This document shows positions 10,147 through 19,481 of a stretch of 64,000 nt of DNA, in pieces. This DNA comes from Bifidobacterium aerophilum. Its GTDB lineage: Bacteria; Actinomycetota; Actinomycetes; Actinomycetales; Bifidobacteriaceae. Every line of letters begins with the position of its first letter. Within the stretch, counting starts at the first letter, position 1. A model generated the notes under the pieces. That model did not search any database. It was not told the origin of the DNA and saw only the letters and a list, made by a program, of their open reading frames with translations. Where the stretch lies: contig NZ_WHZW01000001.1 of the NCBI RefSeq assembly GCF_010667685.1, positions 181,848 to 245,847 on the forward strand. The letters are read 5' to 3'. Made by a program: the position numbers and the translations under genes.

Positions 10147-10953
10147 TCAGTTCGTGCCGATGCTCATGGTCTCCGGCAGCGTGCTGCCGCCGTCGATCAC
10201 CATCTGTGCACCGGTGATGTAGCTGGCCTCGTCGCTGCCGAGGAACGCGAACAGCTCGCCGACCTCGGTGGGCTTGGCGAGTCGCTTCATCGGCACGCCG
10301 ACCGCGATGTCGTTGATCGCCGCCTCCGGATCGTCCGGATTCGACTCGACGGCCATCTTCTCGACCATCGGCGTGCGCGCATAGCCGAGCTGCGAGCAGT
10401 TGACGCGGATGTGACGGTCGGCGTATTCGACCGCCAGGCACTTGGTCAGGCCGACGAGCGCGGCCTTGGTCATCGCGTAGGCGGCCTCGCCCGCGTCGGC
10501 CACGATGTCGCCGGTCACCGACGAGGCGATCACGATCGCACCGCCGCCGTTGGACAGCATGGAGGGGATAGCGGCCTGACAGGTGTTCCATACGCCCTTG
10601 ATGTTCACGTCGATGTGGAAATCACGCATCTCGTCGCTCATCTGCTCGAACGGGGCGAGACGGCACACGCCGGCGTTGCAGCAGGCCACGTTGATCGGCC
10701 CGAACGCCTCGACGGTCTTCGCGACCGCGGCGTCCATCTGCGCGCGGTCGGCCACGTTGGCGACGGCGGTGACGATCTCGGCTCCCGGATACATGCCGCG
10801 GATGCGGTCGGCGGTCGCGTCCACGTCGGCGGACAGGTCGACCATGCAGATCTTCGCTCCGTACTTGACGTAGGTTTCGGCGATGCCTTCGCCGAGTCCG
10901 GCGGCCGCTCCGGTGATGATGGCGACCTTGCCTTCGAGTTTGGGCTGAACCAT
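10147..10953 (-). CDS. ucpA: UcpA-like short-chain dehydrogenase/reductase
   Basis: Classical SDR of 268 residues, very like E. coli UcpA over its whole length (NAGVCRL, MSDEMRDFHIDVNIKGVWN, SSVTGDIVADAGEAAYAMTK, DGGSTLPET). NAD(P) site TGAAAGLGEGIA at residues 14-25; catalytic Ser in SSVTGD and Tyr/Lys in AYAMTK. The usual PGYVRTPM is LGYARTPM here. The true substrate of UcpA is unknown; in E. coli overexpression raises furfural tolerance. Start 10953 has AAGGAG 8 nt before it. The reading frame stays open far upstream into the permease gene, but that part is antisense noise. Probably cotranscribed with the permease 125 nt upstream. Confidence 0.88.
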   Translation of the reverse strand: MVQPKLEGKVAIITGAAAGLGEGIAETYVKYGAKICMVDLSADVDATADRIRGMYPGAEIVTAVANVADRAQMDAAVAKTVEAFGPINVACCNAGVCRLAPFEQMSDEMRDFHIDVNIKGVWNTCQAAIPSMLSNGGGAIVIASSVTGDIVADAGEAAYAMTKAALVGLTKCLAVEYADRHIRVNCSQLGYARTPMVEKMAVESNPDDPEAAINDIAVGVPMKRLAKPTEVGELFAFLGSDEASYITGAQMVIDGGSTLPETMSIGTN

Positions 10954-11078
10954 GATGATGCTCCTTTGCATTGGATTGTTTATTTGGACGATTGAATCGT
11001 CGGACGATCGACTGGCGCCGGACCGATGCCGGACCGACGACCGGGTCGGCTCGGCCGACGACCGGCCGACGGCGGGTT

Positions 11079-12506
11079 TCAGAATTCCTGCTCGCCGTCC
11101 GGCGTTTCGATGATGACCGGCGACTTCTTCCAGCGCACCAGCACCATCCACAGCCAGATCACCGCGCCGACGCCGAGATAGACGCCGAACGAGATCCACG
11201 AGCCGATTCCCTGTCCGAGCGTGCAGAAGAACGCGATGGCGATCATGATGACCATCGCGAGGATGCGCGTCGCGTCGCCGCCGCGGACCACGTTGCCGTT
11301 GTTGCGGTACCATTCGGGATGCTTGTGGCGGATGCGCACGGCCGAGATCATCGTCAGCGCGTAGGCGCACGCGCAGCCGAACGACATCAGGTTGAAGAAG
11401 TCGTTCATGAAGCTGCCGGCGTTCTGCAGCAGGATGAACGCGAGGCTGATGCCCAGCAGGAAGATGTTCGGCAGGATCGGCTGCTGATGCTTGTTCACCT
11501 TGGTGAACGCGCCCGGCAGGAAGTTCTTCGTGCCCATCGAATACAGCATGCGCACGGTCGACATCCAGAATCCGAGGATCGACGCGGTCATGCCGAGCAG
11601 GATCGACACCAGGCCGTAGATGACCGGCCAGACCTTCCATCCGAGCAGGTTCTCCATCGCGGTGATGGTCATGAAGCCGTTGGCCGCGTCTCCCGCCAGC
11701 AGGTCATGCACCGGCGCGAGCCCGGCCACGCAGAAGAAGAACACGGTGTAGATCGCACCGCAGGTGAGCACCGATCCGCAGATGGCGGTCTTCGTGTTGG
11801 TGATCGGGAAGTCGCCCTCCTCGACCATCTGCGGCACCGTCTCGAATCCGAAGTACGGGGTGATGAGCAGCGCCATGCCGATGATCCACGCGGGGATGCC
11901 CATCGACGAGTCGAGCGAGGAGAACGAGAACAGGTCGAGCACGTTGGCTATCGACCAGTGTCCGGACGTCAGGATGAGCACGGCGGTGATCAGCGTGGTG
12001 CCGATGTTCGCGAACAGGCATCCGGCCTGCATCTTGACGAGGAACTGGATGTCCTGCAGGCTCATGATGAAGACGAGCAGCAGGATCGCCACGCCGATGC
12101 CGACGGTCACCTGGAACGTGAGGTTCAGCGAGAACAGCTTGCCGATGTACGTGGCAATGGCCATCACCACGGCCGGCGGCACCGAGATCCACGCGGCCAT
12201 GATGAGCCATGACGCGAGGAACCCGACGTGCTTGTTGATGCCGACGGTGTTGTAGATCAGCTCGCCGCCGGCCGTCTTGAACAGCGGCGATATCTCGCTG
12301 TAGACGAGCGCCGTGGGCAGGATGGCCACCGTCATCAGAGCGAACGCGAGGAACGTTCCCGCGCCGCAATAGCTGAAGAACACGGAATCCCAATAGCTCA
12401 CATATGTGAACATGCATCCCGTGGCCACCGTGTAGACGAAAATGAGCTTGAGGCTTTTCTGCAGTCCCGAGCCGGGTGATTTCGACTTCTGCGTCGTATC
12501 CGCCAT
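11079..12506 (-). CDS. APC-superfamily amino acid/polyamine permease
   Basis: Integral membrane transporter of 475 residues with about 12 hydrophobic segments. The first helix carries the APC-type unwound stretch (FVYTVATGCMFTYVSY); later come PTALVYSEISPLFKTAGGE (a TM2/TM3-region family signature), YFGFETVPQMVEEGDFP and the loop RHKHPEWYRNN. Substrate is unknown; candidates are an amino acid or a polyamine. The start at 12506 follows GGGAGG. The frame can be extended upstream to 12803, but that part overlaps the divergent purT gene and lacks a ribosome site. It is divergent from purT and upstream of the UcpA-like SDR. Confidence 0.85.
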   Translation of the reverse strand: MADTTQKSKSPGSGLQKSLKLIFVYTVATGCMFTYVSYWDSVFFSYCGAGTFLAFALMTVAILPTALVYSEISPLFKTAGGELIYNTVGINKHVGFLASWLIMAAWISVPPAVVMAIATYIGKLFSLNLTFQVTVGIGVAILLLVFIMSLQDIQFLVKMQAGCLFANIGTTLITAVLILTSGHWSIANVLDLFSFSSLDSSMGIPAWIIGMALLITPYFGFETVPQMVEEGDFPITNTKTAICGSVLTCGAIYTVFFFCVAGLAPVHDLLAGDAANGFMTITAMENLLGWKVWPVIYGLVSILLGMTASILGFWMSTVRMLYSMGTKNFLPGAFTKVNKHQQPILPNIFLLGISLAFILLQNAGSFMNDFFNLMSFGCACAYALTMISAVRIRHKHPEWYRNNGNVVRGGDATRILAMVIMIAIAFFCTLGQGIGSWISFGVYLGVGAVIWLWMVLVRWKKSPVIIETPDGEQEF

Positions 12507-12672
12507 ATGATCCCTCCCATACTGCGTCAGGGACCGATGGGACCGGAAGACGCCGTCGTCCTCCGTACGGATTCCATCGATAGCCCGACACTGTACGACG
12601 CTTGCCGGCGGCGCGCAAGCCGGCGCGGCGTTGCTGGCACCCCTCGATGGCACAATGAAGGACATGAGCGAT

Positions 12673-13962
12673 ATGAATGTTTCCCCGGTTTCCGCATCGA
12701 CCCACTCCCCCGTCGCGCCCGGCCGCATGCTCGGCACGCCGCTGGGCGCCCGGCCGACCCGCGTGCTGTTCCTCGGCGCGGGCGAGTTGGGCAGGGAGGT
12801 CACGATCGAGCTGATGCGTCTCGGCGCATGGGTGTGTGCGGCGGATTCGTACGCGGGCGCCCCCGCTCAGCAGGTGGCGCACGAATACCGCGTGCTCGAC
12901 ATGGCGAACGCGGATCAGCTGCGCGCGCTGTTCGACGAGGTCGGGCCGGACATCATCGTGCCGGAGGTCGAGGCGATCGCTACGGGCGAGCTGGCGGCCG
13001 CGGCCGCACGCGGCATTCAGGTGGTGCCGAGCGCCGAGATCGCGGCGATCTGCATGGATCGCGAGCGCCTGCGCGTGATCGCGCACGAGGAGCTGGGTTT
13101 GCCGACCACCCCGTATCGGTTCGCGGGATCGCTCGATGAGCTGCGTGCGGGGGCGCTCGAGGTGGGCTACCCGTGCGTGGTCAAGCCGATCATGAGCTCG
13201 TCCGGTCATGGCCAGTCGGTCGTGCGGTCGGCGGATGCGATCGACGCCGCGTGGACGGAGGCGCAGGAGGGTCGGCGCGCGTCCGGCGAGGGCGATGTGT
13301 CGCGCGTGATCGTGGAGGCGCTGGCACCGTTGGATTATGAGCTGACCGTGCTGACGGTATCGTCGTCGGCCGGGATCGTGACCTGCGCGCCGATCGGGCA
13401 GCGTCAGGAATCGGGCGATTACCGCGAATCGTGGCAGCCTGCGGCGACGGATGCCGGCGTGCTGGAGACGGCGCAGTCGATCGCGCGCCGTGCGGTCGAG
13501 GGGCTGGTGGCGAAGTCCGCGGCGACCGGCGAGCATGGCTGGGGCGTATTCGGTGTGGAACTGTTCGTGCTCACGGACGGTTCGGTGCTGTTCAACGAGG
13601 TCTCCCCGCGCCCGCATGACACCGGCATGGTGACGATGATCTCGCAGCGTCTGAGCGAGTTCGCGCTGCATGCGCGGGCGATCCTGGGTCTGCCGGTGAC
13701 GGCCGGCCATGTGGCGCTGGCGATGCCTGAAGGCGCCGTGGCGGCGAGCCATGCGATCGTCGTGGCGGGCGACGGCGAGGCGGAGTTCTCGAACGTGCCG
13801 GGCGCGCTGGCCGAACCGGGCACTGATCTGCGCATCTTCGCCAAGCCCGAGGTGCACGGGCATCGCCGCATGGCGGTCGCCTTGGCGATCGGTTCGTCCG
13901 CGGACGACGCCCGCGCCAAGGCCGCCCACGTGGCCGATGCGCTCGACATCACCGTACGTTAA
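12673..13962 (+). CDS. purT: Formate-dependent phosphoribosylglycinamide formyltransferase
   Basis: ATP-grasp enzyme that makes formyl-GAR from GAR, formate and ATP, the folate-independent third step of purine synthesis. The 429 residues have the PurT N-terminal Rossmann domain (VLFLGAGELGREVTIELMRLG), VVPSAEIAAICMDRERLR, VKPIMSSSGHGQSVV (ATP-grasp loop), GVELFVLTDGSVLFNEVSPRPHD (metal and ATP site) and TDLRIFAKPEVHGHRRMAVA. AAGGA (12658-12662) best fits the ATG at 12673, but ATG 12664 is possible. It stands apart from the other pur genes and is divergent from the permease. Confidence 0.95.
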   Translation: MNVSPVSASTHSPVAPGRMLGTPLGARPTRVLFLGAGELGREVTIELMRLGAWVCAADSYAGAPAQQVAHEYRVLDMANADQLRALFDEVGPDIIVPEVEAIATGELAAAAARGIQVVPSAEIAAICMDRERLRVIAHEELGLPTTPYRFAGSLDELRAGALEVGYPCVVKPIMSSSGHGQSVVRSADAIDAAWTEAQEGRRASGEGDVSRVIVEALAPLDYELTVLTVSSSAGIVTCAPIGQRQESGDYRESWQPAATDAGVLETAQSIARRAVEGLVAKSAATGEHGWGVFGVELFVLTDGSVLFNEVSPRPHDTGMVTMISQRLSEFALHARAILGLPVTAGHVALAMPEGAVAASHAIVVAGDGEAEFSNVPGALAEPGTDLRIFAKPEVHGHRRMAVALAIGSSADDARAKAAHVADALDITVR

Positions 13963-13981
13963 CCGACACTGGCTGACACGA

Positions 13982-14047
13982 GAAAAGCCCGTGGGACGTT
14001 CCTCCGGAATGCACGAATCATTCGGAGGAACGCCCCACGGGCTTTTC
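13982..14047. terminator. Two-way terminator between purT and the VOC gene
   Basis: A 25-bp-class imperfect stem: GAAAAGCCCGTGGG plus CGTTCCTCCG on the left, matched by CGGAGGAACG plus CCCACGGGCTTTTC on the right. T-tracts on both strands suit the two convergent genes. Confidence 0.9.
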
Positions 14048-14068
14048 GCAACGCCAAAGGCGACCCGC

Positions 14069-14434
14069 TCACGAAATCTTGGCTTCGATGTTGTTGCCGT
14101 CGGGGTCGTGGATGAACGCGGCGTAATACGTCGGACCGTAGTTCGGGCGCGGGCCGGGAGCGCCGTTGTCGGTGCCGCCCGCCGCCAGTCCGGCCTCGTA
14201 AAACGCCTTGACCTCGTCCTCGTTGTGGGCGCGGAACGCGACGTGCACCGGCTGGACCGGCTGGTCGTCACGCGGCACGATCAGGAAGATGAGGTCTCCG
14301 TCCTCGCCGTTGCTGAAGAACGTGCCGATCTCAGGGTCGTCCTTGCGCTCATATCCCACCGGCGCGAGCAGCTTCTCATAGAAATCGGCGCTTCTGGCCG
14401 CATCCGACACGAACAGCACAATATGATCAATCAT
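14069..14434 (-). CDS. VOC-fold (glyoxalase/bleomycin-resistance-like) protein
   Basis: A 121-residue single-module vicinal-oxygen-chelate protein. It starts MIDHIVLFVSDAARSADFYEKLLAPVGYE (first beta-alpha-beta unit with a metal-site His) and ends YYAAFIHDPDGNNIEAKIS with the typical terminal Glu. Such proteins act as dimers with a divalent metal; functions range from glyoxalase to antibiotic binding, and nothing here decides between them. Two adjacent ATGs exist (14437 and 14434); GAGAGG fits the second better. It is alone on its strand. Confidence 0.8.
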   Translation of the reverse strand: MIDHIVLFVSDAARSADFYEKLLAPVGYERKDDPEIGTFFSNGEDGDLIFLIVPRDDQPVQPVHVAFRAHNEDEVKAFYEAGLAAGGTDNGAPGPRPNYGPTYYAAFIHDPDGNNIEAKIS

Positions 14435-14670
14435 CATGGACCTCTCTTCCACAACACTGTGACATGGCCAGTAGTAGCACGATCAGCGATGCCGTCAACG
14501 TCGCCGTCCGCATTGCGTACGCCACCGTGACCGGAATGCCGCGCCCATGCATGGACGACGAGCGGCGCGAACGGCGTCATGCCACTCCGGAAACGCCCCG
14601 GTTGTAGCCCTTTATTGGTACCCTTTTACCGTTAGTTCACCCAGAAATTCCGCTGATTTGAAAGGCGATC

Positions 14671-15420
14671 ATGGAGAAACTGGAAAAGCTCTACGAGGGC
14701 AAGGCCAAGCAGCTGTACGCAACCGACGACCCGGATATCCTGTGGGTCGAATACAAGAACACCGCGACGGCCGGCGACGGCGAGAAGAAGGAGGACTTCA
14801 CCGGCAAGGGCCGTCTGAACAACCTCATCACCACCATCATCTTCGACCTGCTCAAGGCCCGCGGCATCGACAGCCACCTCGTCAAGCGCGTGAACGACAC
14901 CGCCCAGCTGGTGCGCAAGATGGACATGTTCCCGCTGGAGATCGTGCTGCGCAACACCGCCGCCGGCCACTTCTGCTCGCGTCTCGGCGTCGAGGAGGGC
15001 CTGCCGCTCAAGGAGCCGGTGCTCGAGTACTTCCTCAAGAACGACGATCTGCACGACCCGTTCGTGAACGACGACGATCTCGTGGCGCTCGGCGTGTGCA
15101 CGCGCGAGGACCTCGCCGAGATCGCCCCGCTGGCCCGCAAGATCAACGAGGCCCTGATCGACATCTTCGCGAAGATCGACGTCAAGCTCGTCGACTTCAA
15201 GATCGAAATGGGCCGCGCCTCCGACGGCACGCTGCTGCTGGCCGACGAAATCACGCCGGATTCCTGCCGCCTGTGGGACCAGCGCGATCACTCCGGCAAG
15301 GTCGAGCACCTCGACAAGGATCTGTTCCGCCGCGGTCTCGGCTCGATCATCCCGGCCTACGAGGAGATCGAGGGCCGTCTGGCCGAGCTGGCCAAGTCCG
15401 AAGGCATCGAAGTCGCCTGA
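14671..15420 (+). CDS. purC: Phosphoribosylaminoimidazole-succinocarboxamide synthase
   Basis: SAICAR synthetase, which joins CAIR and aspartate using ATP. The 249 residues match the bacterial PurC form: [66 protein letters not shown] helix, [20 protein letters not shown] and [17 protein letters not shown] lies 6-8 nt before the start. purL follows after 87 nt with a hairpin in between, so some transcripts may stop after purC. Confidence 0.97.
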   Translation: MEKLEKLYEGKAKQLYATDDPDILWVEYKNTATAGDGEKKEDFTGKGRLNNLITTIIFDLLKARGIDSHLVKRVNDTAQLVRKMDMFPLEIVLRNTAAGHFCSRLGVEEGLPLKEPVLEYFLKNDDLHDPFVNDDDLVALGVCTREDLAEIAPLARKINEALIDIFAKIDVKLVDFKIEMGRASDGTLLLADEITPDSCRLWDQRDHSGKVEHLDKDLFRRGLGSIIPAYEEIEGRLAELAKSEGIEVA

Positions 15421-15432
15421 CATCCGTTTCCT

Positions 15433-15463
15433 GGCTCCCCCTGCCATCAGAGGGAGCCGTTTT
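15433..15463 (+). terminator. Terminator or attenuator between purC and purL
   Basis: GGCTCCC (15433-15439) pairs with GGGAGCC (15452-15458), with a further inner CTG/CAG pairing, followed by TTTT. Partial termination here would lower purL relative to purC. Confidence 0.7.
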
Positions 15464-15507
15464 CGTTGTATTTGACGATCCCAAGAGTTTTGCAAGAAAG
15501 GATTTCC

Positions 15508-18500
15508 ATGGTTTTTCGCGTGTACGTGGAAAAGAAGCCCGGCTTTGACGTCGAGGCGCAGCAGCTCGCCGGCGAACTGCGCACGATCCTCGGCATGACC
15601 GGACTCGAGTCCGTGCGCATCGTGAACCGTTACGACGTGGAGGGCATCAGCGCCGAGCTGTTCGCCCAGGCCACGCCGACCGTGTTCAGTGAGCCGCAGG
15701 TCGATGTCGTCTCCAACGACCTGCCCGACTTCGGCGACGCGAAGGTGTTCGCCACCGAGTTCCTGCCCGGACAGTTCGACCAGCGCGCCGATTCGGCGAG
15801 CGAATGCATCCAGCTGATCTCGCAGGGCGAACGTCCGACCGTCCGTTCCGCCAAACTGTACGCCCTGTCCGGCGAGCTGACCGACGCGGACGTGGATGCG
15901 ATCAAGCATTACGTGATCAACCCGGTCGAGGCCCGCGAGGCGAGCCTTGCCGTCAAGGAGACCCTGAAGACCGCCGTGCCGACGCCGGGCAAGGTCGAGG
16001 TCATCGCCGGTTTCAACGAGATGGACGCGGCCGCCGGCCAGAAGTTCATCGATGAGCGAGGCCTCGCGATGGATCTGGCGGATCTCGAGTTCTGCCAGAA
16101 GTACTTCTCTGCCGAGAAGCGCGAGCCGACGATCACCGAGATCAAGGTCATCGACACGTACTGGTCGGATCACTGCCGTCACACGACGTTCGGCACCGAA
16201 CTCGACGATGTGGTCATCGACGACGCGACCGTCAAGGCCGCGTTCGAGCGTTACCTTGAGCTGCGCCGCGAGCTGGGCCGCGACGAAAAGCCCGTCTGCC
16301 TGATGGACATGGGCACGATCGGCGCGAAATGGCTCAAGAAGAACGGCATCTTGACGGGCCTCGACGAGTCCGAGGAGATCAACGCCTGCACGGTCAAGGT
16401 CAAGGTGGACGTGAACGGCCACGACGAGGACTGGCTGTTCCTGTTCAAGAACGAGACGCACAACCATCCGACCGAGATCGAGCCGTTCGGCGGCGCGGCC
16501 ACCTGCATCGGCGGCTGCATCCGCGATCCCCTGTCCGGCCGCTCCTACGTGTACCAGGCGATGCGCGTCACCGGCGCCGCCGATCCGACCGTGCCGGTCG
16601 CCGACACGCTGGAAGGCAAGCTGCCGCAGCGCAAGCTCGTGACCACCGCTGCCGCCGGCTACAGCTCGTACGGCAACCAGATCGGCCTCGCCACCGGTCA
16701 GGTCGACGAGATCTACCATCCGGGCTACGTGGCCAAGCGCATGGAGGTGGGCGCGGTCGTGGCCGCCACCCCGGCCGATCATGTGCGCCGCGAGACCCCG
16801 GCCCCGGGCGACAAGATCATCCTGCTCGGCGGCCGCACCGGCCGTGACGGCATCGGCGGCGCGACGGGCGCATCCAAGGCGCACAACGTGGAGTCTTTGG
16901 AACTGGACGGCGCCGAAGTGCAGAAGGGCAACGCGCCGGTCGAGCGCAAGCTGCAGCGCCTGTTCCGCCGCGGCGACGCGTGCCGTCTGATCAAGCGCTG
17001 CAACGACTTCGGCGCGGGCGGCGTGTCCGTGGCGGTCGGCGAGCTCGCGGACGGCCTGTACGTCGATCTCAACACCGTGCCGAAGAAGTACGAGGGCCTT
17101 GACGGCACCGAACTGGCGATCTCCGAATCGCAGGAGCGCATGGCCGTGGACGTGGCCGCCGAGGATGTGGACGAGTTCCTCGGCTATGCCCGCGAGGAGA
17201 ACCTCGAGGCGACGGTCATCGCGACCGTGACCGAGGATCCGCGCATGGTGATGACGTGGAACGGCGACGAGATCGTGAACCTCTCGCGCGAGTTCCTCGC
17301 CTCCAACGGCGCGTCCAAGCATCAGGTCGTGCACGTCGAAGAGCAGCAGGCGTATCAGACGCCGGCCTCTTGGCGTGAGGGCTCGCTCGCGGATCGTCTG
17401 CGCGCGGTCGTGACCGATCTGAACGTGGCTTCCAACAAGGGCCTGTCCGAGCGCTTCGATTCGACGATCGGCGCCGGCACCGTGCTCATGCCGTTCGGCG
17501 GCCGCCGCCAGCTCACCCCGAACGAGGCGATGGTCGCCAAGTTCCCGGTGTTCGGCGAGACGACCACAGCGTCCGCGATGGCGTGGGGCTTCAACCCGTA
17601 CATCATGTCCGCGAACCAGTTCACCGGCGCCTATCTGTCGGTGGTCGAGTCGCTCGCCAAGCTCGTGGCCGCCGGCTTCGAGCATGAAAAGGCGTATCTG
17701 AGCTTCCAGGAGTACTTCGAGAAGCTGCGCGACGAGCCGGAACGCTGGGGCAAGCCGACCGCCGCCGTGCTCGGCGCGCTGATGGCGCAGATCGATCTCG
17801 GCGCCGGCGCGATCGGAGGCAAGGATTCGATGTCCGGCACGTTCGAACATCTCGACGTGCCGCCGACCCTGATCTCCTTCGCCGTGGCCGTGGGCAGCAT
17901 GAAGCGCGCCACGTCGCCGGAGTTCAAGGGCGCCGACCACCGCGTCGTGCGCATCGCGCCGCGTTATCTGGCTGACGGCATCACGCCGGACAAGGACGCG
18001 CTGCTTGAGGCGTTCTCGATCGTCGAGAACCTGACCGACTTCCACGACGCGCTGGCCGTGTCCACGCCGGGTTACGGCGCGACGGCCGAGGCGCTGTTCA
18101 AGATGACGCTCGGCAACCGCATCGGCGTCGCTCTCAACGACGGCATCGCCGTGGACGATCTGTTCACGCCGGCGTACGGCTCGTTCATCGTCGAGCTGGC
18201 GGACGACGCGAAGCTGCCGGCCGCGTCGAACCTCGTCGAGATCGGCGAGATCGGCACGACGACCGCCGCGTACGAGCTGCGCGCCGCGGGCGAGACGCTT
18301 GATCTGGACGCGGTCCAGGAGGAGTGGGAGTCCGGCATCGAATCCGTGTTCCCGTACCGTTCCAAGGGCGCCGACAAGGGCAAGACGACCGAGACGGTCA
18401 CGTTCGAGACGCCGAAGAAGACCGTGTACGTGGGCGCTCCGGTCGCGAAGCCCCATGTCGTGATCCCGGTGTTCCCGGGCAACAACTGCGAGTATGATTC

Positions 18501-19248
18501 GGCCGCCGCGTTCGAACGAGCGGGCGCGGACGTGTCGACGCTGATCGTGAACAACCTCACGCCGGCCGCCGTCGCCGAGTCGACGCAGGCTCTGGTCGAG
18601 GAGATCAACAAGAGCCAGATCGTGATGATCCCCGGCGGTTTCTCGGGCGGCGACGAGCCGGACGGTTCCGCGAAGTTCATCACCGCGTTCTTCCGCGCTC
18701 CGGCCGTCACCGAGGCCGTGCGCGACCTGCTCAAGAACCGCGACGGCCTGATGCTTGGCATCTGCAACGGCTTCCAGGCGCTCATCAAGCTGGGTCTGGT
18801 GCCGTACGGCGATATCGTGCCGATGACCGAGGAATGCCCGACCCTGACGTTTAATACCATCGGTCGCCATCAGAGCCGCCTCGTGCGCATGCGCGTCGCG
18901 TCGAACCTGTCCCCGTGGCTGGCGAAGACCTCCGTCGGCGACATCCACACGGTCGCGATCTCCCACGGCGAAGGCCGTTTCGTCGCGTCCGAGCCGGTGC
19001 TTGACCTGCTCAAGACCAACGGCCAGATCGCCACGCAGTACGTGGACGAGTCCGGCGTGCCCGGCATGGACCTCGACGTGAACCCGAACGGCTCGCTGCT
19101 CGCGATCGAGGGCATCACCAGCCCGGACGGTCGCGTGTTCGGCAAGATGGGTCACTCGGAGCGTTCCGGCAACGGCCTGTACGTGAACGTCCCCGGCAAC
19201 AAGTACCAGCCGCTGTTCGAGGCCGGCGTCGAATACTTCGCCGCCTGA
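15508..19248 (+). CDS. purL: Phosphoribosylformylglycinamidine synthase, single-chain form
   Basis: FGAM synthetase, fourth step of purine synthesis. At 1246 residues it is the large form that carries the synthetase and glutaminase in one chain, so no separate purS and purQ are needed. The N-terminal PurS-like part (MVFRVYVEKKPGFDVEAQQL) is followed by the ATPase halves with FLFKNETHNHPTEIEPFGGA, GGRTGRDGIGGATG and FGGRRQLTPNEAMVAKFPVF. The glutaminase from about residue 985 has FPGNNCEYDSA, PGGFSGGDE and LGICNGFQALIKLG with the nucleophile Cys near 1085, then SHGEGRF. AAAGGA sets the start at 15508. Confidence 0.97.
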   Translation: MVFRVYVEKKPGFDVEAQQLAGELRTILGMTGLESVRIVNRYDVEGISAELFAQATPTVFSEPQVDVVSNDLPDFGDAKVFATEFLPGQFDQRADSASECIQLISQGERPTVRSAKLYALSGELTDADVDAIKHYVINPVEAREASLAVKETLKTAVPTPGKVEVIAGFNEMDAAAGQKFIDERGLAMDLADLEFCQKYFSAEKREPTITEIKVIDTYWSDHCRHTTFGTELDDVVIDDATVKAAFERYLELRRELGRDEKPVCLMDMGTIGAKWLKKNGILTGLDESEEINACTVKVKVDVNGHDEDWLFLFKNETHNHPTEIEPFGGAATCIGGCIRDPLSGRSYVYQAMRVTGAADPTVPVADTLEGKLPQRKLVTTAAAGYSSYGNQIGLATGQVDEIYHPGYVAKRMEVGAVVAATPADHVRRETPAPGDKIILLGGRTGRDGIGGATGASKAHNVESLELDGAEVQKGNAPVERKLQRLFRRGDACRLIKRCNDFGAGGVSVAVGELADGLYVDLNTVPKKYEGLDGTELAISESQERMAVDVAAEDVDEFLGYAREENLEATVIATVTEDPRMVMTWNGDEIVNLSREFLASNGASKHQVVHVEEQQAYQTPASWREGSLADRLRAVVTDLNVASNKGLSERFDSTIGAGTVLMPFGGRRQLTPNEAMVAKFPVFGETTTASAMAWGFNPYIMSANQFTGAYLSVVESLAKLVAAGFEHEKAYLSFQEYFEKLRDEPERWGKPTAAVLGALMAQIDLGAGAIGGKDSMSGTFEHLDVPPTLISFAVAVGSMKRATSPEFKGADHRVVRIAPRYLADGITPDKDALLEAFSIVENLTDFHDALAVSTPGYGATAEALFKMTLGNRIGVALNDGIAVDDLFTPAYGSFIVELADDAKLPAASNLVEIGEIGTTTAAYELRAAGETLDLDAVQEEWESGIESVFPYRSKGADKGKTTETVTFETPKKTVYVGAPVAKPHVVIPVFPGNNCEYDSAAAFERAGADVSTLIVNNLTPAAVAESTQALVEEINKSQIVMIPGGFSGGDEPDGSAKFITAFFRAPAVTEAVRDLLKNRDGLMLGICNGFQALIKLGLVPYGDIVPMTEECPTLTFNTIGRHQSRLVRMRVASNLSPWLAKTSVGDIHTVAISHGEGRFVASEPVLDLLKTNGQIATQYVDESGVPGMDLDVNPNGSLLAIEGITSPDGRVFGKMGHSERSGNGLYVNVPGNKYQPLFEAGVEYFAA

Positions 19249-19282
19249 CCGGCACATAGCGGCGGAACGTATCGCAGATTGA

Positions 19283-19319
19283 GTCCCGTGATCCCTGTTC
19301 GTCAGGGCACGGGACTTTT
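19283..19319 (+). terminator. Terminator after purL
   Basis: GTCCCGTG (19283-19290) pairs with CACGGGAC (19308-19315), with an inner CCCTG/CAGGG pairing, followed by TTTT. Confidence 0.9.
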
Positions 19320-19481
19320 CGCATACTCGTGCATGCTCTGCGGACGGACGCGACGTAACCGTCGCGGAAAATTCGCCTGCCATACGCGTCACGTACGATG
19401 CCGTATCACCGGGCGTTGCCATGACGCTTCTATGCTGATGGCTGTCGCGTATCATGCGACGGCACAGAGCGAAGGAACGAC

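Noticed and set aside
10954..11640. N-terminal extension of the UcpA-like SDR
   Set aside because: The frame stays open into the permease gene, but AAGGAG and the UcpA-like start place the N-terminus at 10953.
11704..14271. Minus-strand open frame of 855 codons opposite purT and across the permease
   Set aside because: Overlaps the well-supported purT and permease genes; no family resemblance.
14632..19455. Minus-strand open frame of 1607 codons opposite purL
   Set aside because: It lies exactly antisense to purC/purL, has no ribosome site and shows the Arg/His/Val/Leu-rich composition produced by GC-rich third positions.
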